A stretch of DNA of 7,915 bases, from contig JAFAGN010000216.1 of the NCBI GenBank assembly GCA_023422695.1, positions 1 through 7,915 of the forward strand, read 5' to 3'. The position numbers and the translations under genes are program-made. Below, piece by piece: positions 1 through 7,128 of the stretch. Each line of letters opens with the position of its first letter. The stretch's first letter is position 1. The notes below the pieces were generated by a model. It saw only the letters and a list, made by a program, of their open reading frames with translations, did no database searches and was not told the DNA's origin. The DNA comes from Pseudomonadota bacterium (GTDB lineage Bacteria; Pseudomonadota; Alphaproteobacteria; Sphingomonadales; Sphingomonadaceae).

Positions 1-19
1 CCCGCCCCCCCCAAAGCAC

Positions 20-25
20 GGGGAG
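20..25 (+). promoter_or_regulatory. Shine-Dalgarno site of the first glycosyltransferase gene
   Basis: A GGGGAG purine run ends five bases before the ATG at 31. It favours that ATG over the in-frame GTG directly before it at 28, which would sit only two bases from the run. The bases before it (1-19) are a C-rich stretch too short to interpret. Confidence 0.6.
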
Positions 26-30
26 TAGTG

Positions 31-1236
31 ATGCTTGAAATCCTGTTCCTCGTTCACCGTGCGCCCTGGCCGCCCGACCGCGGCGACCGGATTCGCAGCT
101 GGCATATGTTCGAGGCGTTGGCGAAGCTGGCGCCGATGCATGTTGCGGCGCTGGCCGACAATGCCGATGACGCGGCAATCGCGCATGGCAAGATGGCACC
201 GCTTTGCAAAAGCTTAGCGATCGAAGTGCGCAATGTCTCGCGTCCGGTGGCATTGGGCAAAGCGATCCTGCGCGGCGAGCCGGTGTCGAACCGGCTGTTT
301 CAGAACGCCGCGTTGGCCCGCCATGTCGAGGCGCTGGTTCGCGCGGGTGGCATCACCCATATCGTCGGTTTTTCGGGCCAGATGGCGCAATATCTGCCTG
401 CCGGTTTTGACGGACCGGTATTGATGGATTTTGTCGACGTCGATTCGGACAAATTCGCGACCTATGCCGAGCAGGACCGGCGCCAGCCTTTGCATTGGGT
501 GCATGCCCGCGAGGCGCGGGTGCTCGGCGCTTATGAGGCCGCGGTGGCACGGCAAGTCGACGCCAGCCTCTTCGTCAGCGAGGCCGAAGCGGCGCTGTTC
601 CGGACGCGCAGCGAGCTTGGCGCCGACAAGGTGCGCGCGGTCGAGAATGGCATCGATACCGACCGGTTCGACCCCGCGCTGACATTCGACGCGGTCGATA
701 GCGGTGAGGGGCCGCTGGCGGTGTTCACCGGCCAGATGGACTATCGCCCCAATATCGACGCAGTGCGTTGGTTCGCCGCCGAGGTCTTGTCGCTGGTGCG
801 CCAACGACACCCTGATGCGGGGTTCGCGATCGTCGGGCGGGCGCCGACCGACGAAGTGCGCGCGCTCACGAAGCTGCCCGGCGTGATCGTGACCGGCGAG
901 GTTGCGGATGTGCGGCCTTGGCTCGCGGCTGCCGATGCGGTGGTCGCGCCGCTGCTGCTCGCCCGGGGGGTGCAGAATAAATTGCTCGAGGCGATGGCGA
1001 TGGCGCGGCCGGTTGTCGCCAGCGTAGCGGCGGCAACCGGGATCGATGCGCGCCCCGGCGAGCATCTGTTGGTCGCCGACGATGCCATGGGCATGGCGGC
1101 TGCTGTGGGGTCGCTGTTCGACGACCGCGAGGCTGCGGCCAAGATGGGACAGGCGGCGCGCGCGCGGATGATTGCGCGCTATGGCTGGGACGCGCGGCTG
1201 GCACCGCTTGCTGACCTGTTGGGGTTATCGGCATGA
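31..1236 (+). CDS. TIGR03087-type glycosyltransferase of the XrtA/PEP-CTERM system
   Basis: A 401-residue cytoplasmic GT-B glycosyltransferase, about the usual length of the TIGR03087 family. It probably transfers a sugar from a nucleotide-activated donor during synthesis of the exopolysaccharide linked to PEP-CTERM systems; donor and acceptor cannot be read from the sequence. The N-terminal half carries the family-typical HRAPWPPDRGDRIRSW stretch (residues 9-24) and a DFVDVDSDKF motif in the middle. The C-terminal nucleotide-binding half has VENGIDTDRF (from residue 204), FTGQMDYRPNIDAVRWF, and a GVQNKLLEAMAMARPVV segment (around residues 313-329) whose Glu320 sits where GT4-like enzymes have donor-binding acid residues. 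There is no signal peptide or membrane segment. Its stop overlaps the exosortase start by ATGA, so the two are probably translated together. The family assignment is firm; the exact sugar is unknown. Confidence 0.9.
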   Translation: MLEILFLVHRAPWPPDRGDRIRSWHMFEALAKLAPMHVAALADNADDAAIAHGKMAPLCKSLAIEVRNVSRPVALGKAILRGEPVSNRLFQNAALARHVEALVRAGGITHIVGFSGQMAQYLPAGFDGPVLMDFVDVDSDKFATYAEQDRRQPLHWVHAREARVLGAYEAAVARQVDASLFVSEAEAALFRTRSELGADKVRAVENGIDTDRFDPALTFDAVDSGEGPLAVFTGQMDYRPNIDAVRWFAAEVLSLVRQRHPDAGFAIVGRAPTDEVRALTKLPGVIVTGEVADVRPWLAAADAVVAPLLLARGVQNKLLEAMAMARPVVASVAAATGIDARPGEHLLVADDAMGMAAAVGSLFDDREAAAKMGQAARARMIARYGWDARLAPLADLLGLSA

Positions 1237-2711
1237 CGCTGTGGCAACGCCATCTGGGCGCATTGTCGCTGTTGTCGGTAGCGATCCTCGCGATTTTCTG
1301 GCGCGATGCCGCCGATATGGCGGGCATCTGGTGGCATAGCTCGACTTTTACCCATTGCCTGCTGATGGTGCCGATGATCGGCTGGCTGGTGTCGCAGCGC
1401 ACACAACTGCTACGGTCGCTGACGCCCGCATTCTGGTGGCCCGCGCTGGTCTGGATGGCGGGGGCGGGGCTGGTGTGGTTGGTGGGTGAGGCCGCGGGCG
1501 TCGGACTGTTCCGCCAACTCGGGCTGGTGCTGATGCTGCAGGGCGCGGTCGCCGCGACGCTGGGCGAGAAGCTGGTGCGCGGCTTGCTGTTCCCGCTCGG
1601 CTATGCGCTGCTGCTGGTGCCGTTCGGTGAGGAACTGGTGCCGCTGCTCCAGGCCTTTACCGCGCATATCAGCGTCATCTTGCTCCATCTGTCGGGCATT
1701 TCCGCCGAGATGGAGGGCGTGTTCATCACCACCCCCGCAGGCTTTTTCGAGGTCGCCGAGGAATGTTCGGGGGTCAATTTCCTGATCGCCATGCTCGCCT
1801 ATGCGGTGTTCGCGGCGCATCTGTGCTTCAAGAGCTGGACGCGGCGGATCGTCTTTGTGGTCGCGGCACTTGCGACGACGATCCTCGCCAACGCACTGCG
1901 CGCCTATGGCACGATGGTCGCCGCCGAAATCTGGGGGATCGAGGCGGCGGGCGGCATCGATCATATTTTCTACGGGTGGATATTCTTTGGGCTGGTGATC
2001 GTGCTCGTGATGCTGGTCGCGCGGCGTTGGTTCGATCGGCCTGCGAACGATGTCGCGGTCGATGTGAGCGGGTTGGCAGGCCCGTCGCGCTTCGCCAGTT
2101 CGGCCAAGGCGTTGCTGCCCGTAGCGCTTGCGATCCCGCTGAGCTTTGCGGGCTGGGCATGGCTGATCGGCGGACGCAGCGCGCCGCTGCCTGCGACGAT
2201 GACGGTCGAGGCGCCGCGCGGTTGGAGCGAAGCGCGCGCCGAAGGCATGGCATGGGCGCCGCGCTTCGACGGCGCCGACCAGCGGCTGCTGCGGCACTTT
2301 GTCGATGCGAAGGGTCGCCGCGTGACCGTTGCCGTCGGCGGCTATGAACGGCAGGCGGAGGGGCGCGAGGTCGTCGCTTTCGGACAGGGTGCGGTCGATC
2401 TCGACAGCCAATGGGCGTGGAGTGCGGCGCTGCCCGCGGTCGATGGCGGCAAAGCCGAACGCCTGCTGCACCCCGGCCCGGTGCTGCGCGATGCGGCGAC
2501 CTGGTATGTCGTCGACGGCGCCGTGACCGGCGATCCGCGCCGTGCGAAGCTCGCTGGGTTGAAAGCGCGATTGCTCGGCGGCGATCCGCGCGCGCTATCG
2601 CTGATCGTGTCGAGCGAAGCGGAGCAGGGCGGGCGCGATGCGGTGGAGGATTTCGTTTCCGTGTCGGGCGGAGCCAAGGCAATGGCTGACCGCGCGCTGA
2701 AAACCCGCTAG
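1233..2711 (+). CDS. xrtA: exosortase A with C-terminal EpsI-like domain
   Basis: An inner-membrane cysteine transpeptidase-like enzyme that recognises the C-terminal PEP-CTERM tag of exported proteins, cleaves it and probably passes the protein to another acceptor. The 492-residue protein starts with about eight hydrophobic segments (residues ~8-265). The three residues expected of exosortases are present: Cys178 in EECSGVNFL, Arg223 in NALRAYGTMV, and His244 in GGIDHIFYGWIFFG. An early THCLLMVP motif (residues 40-47) also fits the family. After a linker there is one more membrane segment (~293-312), then a soluble domain (~315-480) resembling the EpsI/DUF3485 family, which in other bacteria is often a separate protein. 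The start overlaps the glycosyltransferase stop (ATGA) and no better site is seen. The exosortase call is very firm; the boundary and identity of the EpsI part rest on pattern recognition (for example YERQAEGREVV and the WAW motif). Confidence 0.95.
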   Translation: MTLWQRHLGALSLLSVAILAIFWRDAADMAGIWWHSSTFTHCLLMVPMIGWLVSQRTQLLRSLTPAFWWPALVWMAGAGLVWLVGEAAGVGLFRQLGLVLMLQGAVAATLGEKLVRGLLFPLGYALLLVPFGEELVPLLQAFTAHISVILLHLSGISAEMEGVFITTPAGFFEVAEECSGVNFLIAMLAYAVFAAHLCFKSWTRRIVFVVAALATTILANALRAYGTMVAAEIWGIEAAGGIDHIFYGWIFFGLVIVLVMLVARRWFDRPANDVAVDVSGLAGPSRFASSAKALLPVALAIPLSFAGWAWLIGGRSAPLPATMTVEAPRGWSEARAEGMAWAPRFDGADQRLLRHFVDAKGRRVTVAVGGYERQAEGREVVAFGQGAVDLDSQWAWSAALPAVDGGKAERLLHPGPVLRDAATWYVVDGAVTGDPRRAKLAGLKARLLGGDPRALSLIVSSEAEQGGRDAVEDFVSVSGGAKAMADRALKTR

Positions 2712-2723
2712 GCCACCAACCAT

Positions 2724-4619
2724 ATGTGTGGGATCGCGGGCATCTATCATCTGGAAACGGCCAAGCCGGTCGATCCGGCGCGGCTGCGCGCGATGTTGTC
2801 GCCGATGCAGCATCGCGGCCCCGATGGGTCGGGCGAATGGACCGCGCCGGGGGTTGGCCTCGGCCACCTGCGCCTCTCGATCATCGATATCGAGGGCAGT
2901 CCGCAACCGATGGCGAGCGACGACGAGGCAGTGACGCTCACCTACAACGGCGAAATCTATAATTTCCGCGAGTTGCGCACCGAATTGGAGGACCGCGGTC
3001 ACCGTTTCCGTACCAGCGGTGATACCGAGGTCATCATCGCGGCGTGGCGGCAATGGGGGCCGGATTGCCTGTCGCGGCTGAACGGCATGTTCGCCTTTGC
3101 GATCCACGATCACCAGCGCGGCTGCCTGTTTCTGGCGCGCGACCGGTTGGGGGTAAAGCCACTGCACTTTGCGCGGCTGTCGGATGGGTCGGTGGCGTTT
3201 GCGTCGGAGCTGAAAGGCTTGCTCCGCAATCCGCTTTTGCGGCAGGAAGCGAACTTCTCCGCGATCGAGGATTTCCTCGCCTTCGGATATGTTCCCGACG
3301 ACAATTGCATCGTCGCAGGTGTTGAGAAGCTGCCCGCGGGCCATTATCTGCTGCTCGAACGCGGCAAGCCGGTGCCGCTGCCGATGCGCTGGTGGGCGCC
3401 CGATTTCTCGCGGCGCATCCGCGCCAGCGAGGGCGAGGCGGCCGAGCATCTCGTTCACCTGATGCGCGCCGCGGTGACCGACCGCATGGTCGCCGACGTG
3501 CCGCTCGGCGCCTTCCTGTCGGGCGGCGTCGACAGCAGCGCGGTCGTCGCGCTGATGGCCGAGGCGAGCGCGAAGGCGGTCAAGACTTGCACGATCGGAT
3601 TCGACCAGGCGGCGCTCGACGAAACCGAATATGCGCAGGCGATCGCCGAGCGCTTCGCGACCGATCACCGCACGCGCACCGTGTCGTCGGGCGACTTCGT
3701 GCTGGTCGATACGATCGCCGATCATTTCGACGAACCCTTTGCCGACGCCAGCGCGCTGCCGACCTACCGCGTGTGTGAACTGGCGCGCGAAGAGGTGACG
3801 GTCGCGCTGTCGGGCGACGGCGCCGACGAGGCGTTTGCCGGATACCGGCGGCTGGTGTTCCAGCATCAGGAAGAACGGCTGCGCGGGCTGATTCCCGGCT
3901 TTCTGCGCCGCGGAGTGTTGGGGCCGCTGGCGAAGGTGTGGCCGCAGATGGATTGGGCGCCGCGCCCGCTTCGCGCGCGGGCGACGCTCGCCAGCCTGTC
4001 GAAAAGCGGCGCGGAGGGCTATGCCGAGGCGGTTGGGGTGACGGGGGTGGCGCAGAGATCGCGGCTGTTCAACGATGCGGCGCATCACGCGCTGGGTGAT
4101 CATGTTGCGGAAGCGCGCTACTGGAAAGCGATGGCCGAAGCCCCGGCGCGCGAGCCGCTCGACCGCGCGCAATATGCCGATCTGATGATCTGGCTGCCCG
4201 GCGACATTCTGACCAAGACCGACCGAATGAGCATGGCGGTGAGCCTGGAGGCGCGCGAGCCGCTGCTCGATTATCGGCTGATCGAATTTGCCGCGAGCCT
4301 GCCCGCGTCGATGCGCGTCAAGGGATCGACGGGCAAGGCGATCATGAAGCAGGCGATGGAACGCTATCTGCCGCACGACATACTGTATCGGCCCAAGATG
4401 GGATTTGTGACCCCGGTGTCGCAGTGGTTCCGCGGGGCGTTGGTCGAGCAGGCAAAGGGACTGGCGACGTCGTCGACGTTGGCGCGATCGGGCTGGTTCG
4501 ACATGGCCGAAATCGAACGCATTGTTGCGGCGCACCAGTCGGGTCGGCGCGACCATGGGCGATTGATCTGGCAGTTTTTCATGCTGGAGAAGTCGCTGGC
4601 GAAATTGTTCGGGATTTGA
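2724..4619 (+). CDS. XrtA/PEP-CTERM system amidotransferase (asparagine synthetase B-like)
   Basis: A 631-residue two-domain enzyme of the TIGR03108 type. The N-terminal class II glutaminase domain (residues 2 to ~215) begins MCGIAGIYHL; Cys2 becomes the nucleophile once Met1 is removed, and RGPDGSGEW, YNGEIYNF and SGDTEVI follow as expected. The C-terminal synthetase domain has the ATP-pyrophosphatase loop SGGVDSS (266-272), SGDGADEAFAGYRR (from 363) and LPGDILTKTDRMSMA, so both halves look active. By family knowledge it uses glutamine nitrogen and ATP to amidate a carboxyl group; in this locus the target is more likely an exopolysaccharide sugar or precursor than free aspartate, which is inference. 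It starts 12 bases after the exosortase stop with no strong ribosome site, so it is probably in the same operon. The ATG at 2724 is fixed by the need for Cys at position 2. Ordinary AsnB is the alternative, but the gene context argues against it. Confidence 0.93.
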   Translation: MCGIAGIYHLETAKPVDPARLRAMLSPMQHRGPDGSGEWTAPGVGLGHLRLSIIDIEGSPQPMASDDEAVTLTYNGEIYNFRELRTELEDRGHRFRTSGDTEVIIAAWRQWGPDCLSRLNGMFAFAIHDHQRGCLFLARDRLGVKPLHFARLSDGSVAFASELKGLLRNPLLRQEANFSAIEDFLAFGYVPDDNCIVAGVEKLPAGHYLLLERGKPVPLPMRWWAPDFSRRIRASEGEAAEHLVHLMRAAVTDRMVADVPLGAFLSGGVDSSAVVALMAEASAKAVKTCTIGFDQAALDETEYAQAIAERFATDHRTRTVSSGDFVLVDTIADHFDEPFADASALPTYRVCELAREEVTVALSGDGADEAFAGYRRLVFQHQEERLRGLIPGFLRRGVLGPLAKVWPQMDWAPRPLRARATLASLSKSGAEGYAEAVGVTGVAQRSRLFNDAAHHALGDHVAEARYWKAMAEAPAREPLDRAQYADLMIWLPGDILTKTDRMSMAVSLEAREPLLDYRLIEFAASLPASMRVKGSTGKAIMKQAMERYLPHDILYRPKMGFVTPVSQWFRGALVEQAKGLATSSTLARSGWFDMAEIERIVAAHQSGRRDHGRLIWQFFMLEKSLAKLFGI

Positions 4620-4627
4620 GGATGATT

Positions 4628-4741
4628 CGTCGCCCCCGCGAAGGCGGGGGCCGCTGTAGGTTTACGCCGCGAAGCAGGAATAAACCGCTTGCGGCCGTGT
4701 CGGGAGGCACGCGACTCCCGGCACCCTGCGCGGGGGCGACG
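4628..4741. repeat. 114-base element with inverted ends and two internal hairpins
   Basis: It lies in the 170-base gap between the amidotransferase and acyltransferase genes. The ends are perfect 13-base inverted repeats (CGTCGCCCCCGCG at 4628-4640, its complement at 4729-4741). Inside, 4649-4654 pairs with 4691-4696 and, across a 4x4 internal loop, 4659-4664 pairs with 4681-4686. Directly next to this arm, 4697-4706 pairs with 4715-4724 (ten pairs, one G-U). The whole can fold as a three-way junction. A competing 8-base hairpin (4632-4639 with 4644-4651) uses the left end. The CCCCGCGAAGGCGGGG core resembles REP-like repeats I remember between genes in sphingomonads. I see no coding potential, no T-run and no target-site duplication. 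A mobile REP/MITE-like repeat is my first choice, a structured RNA the second; the strand is undetermined. Confidence 0.65.
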
Positions 4742-4789
4742 GTCATTTCGGCCACCCCATCTTAACGCTTCCCTGCTAACCTCCACCCG

Positions 4790-5974
4790 ATGACGGTGCA
4801 TCCCGCCTTTCCCGCCAACGCCGCGCCCGCGGCGCCCATGACCGTCCGCGTCGTCGATCCGCTGGCACTGTCACCCGAGTTGGCATCAGCGTGGGACCGG
4901 CTGGCGGCGGAGGCGAGCGAGCCCAATCCCTTTGCCGAACGCTGGTGCCTGCAATCGGCGCTGCACCTGCTCGATCCCGAACGGCAGGCGCGGCTGGTGA
5001 TGGTCCGCGATGGCAGCGACGGACCGGTGATCGGGATCATGCCGATCGCGCTGGCGCCGCATTATGGCCGCCTGCCGCTGCGCCATGTGACCGGCTGGGC
5101 GCACCCCAATCATTTTCACGGCGCGCCGCTGGTCCGCGCTGGCTTTGAAAGCCTGTTCTGGTCGATCCTGCTGGGCTGGTGCGATGCGGCGCCGTGGGCG
5201 CGCACGTTGCTGCATGTCCCGCGGCTGACCGAAGACGGCCCGCTGCACCGCGCGCTGGTCGATGTCGCGCGGGTGCGCGGCGGCGAGGCGGAGGTCGTCC
5301 ACCGCGAGGAACGCGCGCTGCTCGCCAGCACTCTGTCGCCCGCCGCCTATTGGGACGCGGCGGTGCGCGGCAAGAAGCGCAAGGAACATCGGCGGCAGGC
5401 GAACCGGCTCGCCGAACAGGGCGTGGTGCGCTGTCGGCGCTGGCGGGCGGGCGAGGCGATCGAGCCGTGGATCGACGCTTTCCTCGATCTCGAGGCGCGC
5501 GGCTGGAAGGGGCGCGCCGGATCGGCGCTCGCCAGCCACAGCGACACGCAGGCATGGTTCCGCGCGATCGTTGGGGGCGGCGCCGACGCAGGCCGCCTCG
5601 ACATGCGCGCGCTCGATCTGGACGAACGGCCGCTCGCGATGCTGATCAACTTTCGGGCGCCCCCGGGGGGCTTTTCGTTCAAGACCGCCTTCGACGAGGA
5701 TTATGCCCGCTTTTCGCCCGGGGTGCTACTGCAGCAGGAAAATCTCGACTGGCTGGACGACGCCGCGATCGCGTGGGTCGACAGCTGCGCCGCGCCCGGC
5801 CACCCGATGATCGACAGCGTCTGGCGTGAGCGCCGCGCGCTGGTCTGGGTCAACGCCGCGCTGTCGTCGCCCGCCGACCGGCTGCGCTTTGCGACGCTCT
5901 CCAGAATCGAACGTCTCTGGCGACGCTGGAAAGCTCCCCCCACCGCCAAAAATGAAGTAGAAAGTCCGACATGA
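4790..5974 (+). CDS. GNAT-fold acyltransferase of the CelD/BcsL (Acetyltransf_6) type
   Basis: A 394-residue soluble protein that looks like a CelD/BcsL-type N-acyltransferase, a family with a doubled GNAT fold related to FemAB; members transfer acyl or aminoacyl groups in polysaccharide, peptidoglycan or lipid modification. The visible signature is a basic KKRKEHRRQANRL helix (residues 195-207) leading into the acceptor domain, followed by EARGWKGRAGSAL and FKTAFDEDYARFSPGVLL (from 297), the typical late-GNAT stretch. No signal peptide or membrane segment is seen. The start is uncertain: the ATG at 4790 has no Shine-Dalgarno site, and a second in-frame ATG at 4838 (residue 17) precedes TVRVVDPLAL, where the conserved part seems to begin. 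The stop overlaps the next start (ATGA). It is not the standard XrtA-associated FemAB protein as far as I can judge, although it lies next to that locus. The substrate is unknown. Confidence 0.8.
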   Translation: MTVHPAFPANAAPAAPMTVRVVDPLALSPELASAWDRLAAEASEPNPFAERWCLQSALHLLDPERQARLVMVRDGSDGPVIGIMPIALAPHYGRLPLRHVTGWAHPNHFHGAPLVRAGFESLFWSILLGWCDAAPWARTLLHVPRLTEDGPLHRALVDVARVRGGEAEVVHREERALLASTLSPAAYWDAAVRGKKRKEHRRQANRLAEQGVVRCRRWRAGEAIEPWIDAFLDLEARGWKGRAGSALASHSDTQAWFRAIVGGGADAGRLDMRALDLDERPLAMLINFRAPPGGFSFKTAFDEDYARFSPGVLLQQENLDWLDDAAIAWVDSCAAPGHPMIDSVWRERRALVWVNAALSSPADRLRFATLSRIERLWRRWKAPPTAKNEVESPT

Positions 5975-6837
5975 CCGCGCATCAGCCGATCGCTGCCCCC
6001 GTGTTCCCCGCCGATACATTGGCGGCGATGGCGGCGCTGTACCCGCTGAAGGCGGGGTTGTTACGCCATCATCTCCCCGACCACCCGCTGCTGTCGATCG
6101 AGGCGCTGGCGCAGCTTGCCGAGGGGATGCCCGCAAGCGCGGTCGAATATAATCCGGGCAATGTCCCGATCGGTATCCGGCCCGAGGATGTCCCCTCGAA
6201 CGGCCTGTCGATCGGCGAGACGATCCGCACCATCGACACCAACGGCAGCTGGGCGGTGCTCAAGAATATCGAGAATGTTCCCGCCTATCGCACCTTGCTG
6301 ATGGACCTGCTCGGCGAACTCGAACCGGTCGTCGAGCCGCAGACGGGGGCGATGCTGACCCCGCAGGGGTTCATCTTCATCTCGTCGCCGGGGTCGATCA
6401 CGCCGTTCCACTTCGACCCCGAACATAATATCCTGCTGCAACTGCGCGGGACCAAGGTGATGAACGTCTGGCCGGCGGGCGACGAGCGCTTTGCGGATCG
6501 CCGCGAGCATGAACGCTATCATGGCGGCGGCCACCGCAACCTGCCGTGGCAGGACGATTTCCATGCCGATGCGCAGCAGGTGCCGCTTGGCCCCGGCGAC
6601 GCGGTGCTGATGCCGGTGATGGCGCCGCATTTTGTCGCCAATGGCGACGCGCCGTCGATCTCGCTGTCGATCACCTGGCGCAGCGAATGGAGTTACCGCG
6701 AATCCGAAGCGCATGCCGCCAACGCGGCGCTGCGGCGCATGGGGCTGGACCCGGCGATGCCGCCGCGCTGGCCGAGCTATGCGTGGGCGCGGTCGGTGGG
6801 CTGGCGGATCGCGCGAAAGCTGCGGCTTGTCGCGTGA
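5971..6837 (+). CDS. JmjC/cupin_8-type Fe(II) and 2-oxoglutarate oxygenase-like protein
   Basis: A 288-residue soluble protein of the cupin_8/JmjC superfamily, often annotated as cupin-like or 'transcription factor jumonji' protein. The core TPFHFDPEHNILLQLRG (residues 144-160) supplies the metal ligands His147 and Asp149. Lys162, thirteen residues after the Asp, sits where the 2-oxoglutarate-binding Lys of human FIH lies, and GPGDAVLMPVMAPHFVAN supplies the third ligand, His220. Thr144 and Asn153 also match FIH-type positions. The catalytic site therefore looks intact, and the likely reaction is hydroxylation of a protein side chain or small molecule; the substrate is unknown and there is no DNA-binding domain to support a transcription-factor role. 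The start overlaps the acyltransferase stop by ATGA, pointing to coupled expression and perhaps a shared pathway. The fold call is firm, the activity is inferred. Confidence 0.85.
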   Translation: MTAHQPIAAPVFPADTLAAMAALYPLKAGLLRHHLPDHPLLSIEALAQLAEGMPASAVEYNPGNVPIGIRPEDVPSNGLSIGETIRTIDTNGSWAVLKNIENVPAYRTLLMDLLGELEPVVEPQTGAMLTPQGFIFISSPGSITPFHFDPEHNILLQLRGTKVMNVWPAGDERFADRREHERYHGGGHRNLPWQDDFHADAQQVPLGPGDAVLMPVMAPHFVANGDAPSISLSITWRSEWSYRESEAHAANAALRRMGLDPAMPPRWPSYAWARSVGWRIARKLRLVA

Positions 6838-6861
6838 CAGACCGCTTTCCATCGCGGCATT

Positions 6862-6890
6862 TTGCGGCTATGGGCGCGCATCCTTATTTT
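6862..6890 (+). promoter_or_regulatory. candidate promoter for infA
   Basis: TTGCGG (6862-6867) and TATTTT (6885-6890) are separated by 17 bases and lie in the only non-coding gap (6838-6909) before infA. This part is visibly more AT-rich than its surroundings. A start point near 6897 would leave a leader of roughly a dozen bases. The match to a housekeeping sigma-70 consensus is moderate, and no start-site data are available. Confidence 0.4.
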
Positions 6891-6900
6891 GTGAGATCCT

Positions 6901-6906
6901 AGAGGA
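6901..6906 (+). promoter_or_regulatory. Shine-Dalgarno site of infA
   Basis: AGAGGA lies three bases before the infA ATG at 6910. It is among the clearest ribosome sites in the window, as expected for a highly expressed initiation-factor gene, and it fixes the start. Confidence 0.6.
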
Positions 6907-6909
6907 CTG

Positions 6910-7128
6910 ATGGCGAAAGAAGAACTTCTGGAGATGCGCGGCCAAGTGGTCGAACTGCTGCCCAACGCGATGTTTCGCGTCAAACTGGAAAACAACCACG
7001 AAATTCTAGGCCACACGGCCGGAAAGATGCGCAAGAACCGCATCCGCGTGCTGGTTGGCGACGAAGTGCTCGTCGAACTCACCCCCTATGACCTGACCAA
7101 GGGTCGGATCACCTATCGCTTCAAGTGA
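6910..7128 (+). CDS. infA: translation initiation factor IF-1
   Basis: A 72-residue single OB-fold (S1-like) protein, exactly the usual length. IF-1 binds the A site of the 30S subunit and works with IF-2 and IF-3 during initiation. The sequence shows the family pattern throughout: MAKEELLEMRGQVVELLPNA, then FRVKLENNHEILGHTAGKMRKNRIRV, and the ending DLTKGRITYRFK. It has its own candidate promoter and a good ribosome site, so it probably starts a transcription unit that continues into the Maf and ribonuclease genes. Its TGA overlaps the GTG start of the Maf gene. Nothing is unusual in the protein itself. Confidence 0.98.
   Translation: MAKEELLEMRGQVVELLPNAMFRVKLENNHEILGHTAGKMRKNRIRVLVGDEVLVELTPYDLTKGRITYRFK

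Noticed and set aside
28..1236. GTG at 28 as start of the glycosyltransferase
   Set aside because: It lies only two bases from the ribosome site, while the ATG at 31 has suitable spacing and is the preferred codon.
1410..2471. 353-codon open frame on the minus strand, opposite the exosortase gene
   Set aside because: Low-complexity, Arg/Gln/His-rich translation with no domain; a mirror of the exosortase codon pattern.
2595..4556. 653-codon open frame on the minus strand, antisense to the amidotransferase gene
   Set aside because: It is rich in Arg and His with no recognisable motif, and the plus strand encodes a protein with all family motifs. Long antisense frames are common in GC-rich DNA.
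4632..4651. GC-rich 8-base hairpin as an intrinsic terminator after the amidotransferase gene
   Set aside because: It is not followed by a T-run, and it is better explained as part of the 114-base element.
6842..6857. CCGC/GCGG hairpin after the oxygenase gene as a terminator
   Set aside because: Only four base pairs with an eight-base loop and just a four-T stretch a few bases on; too weak to call.
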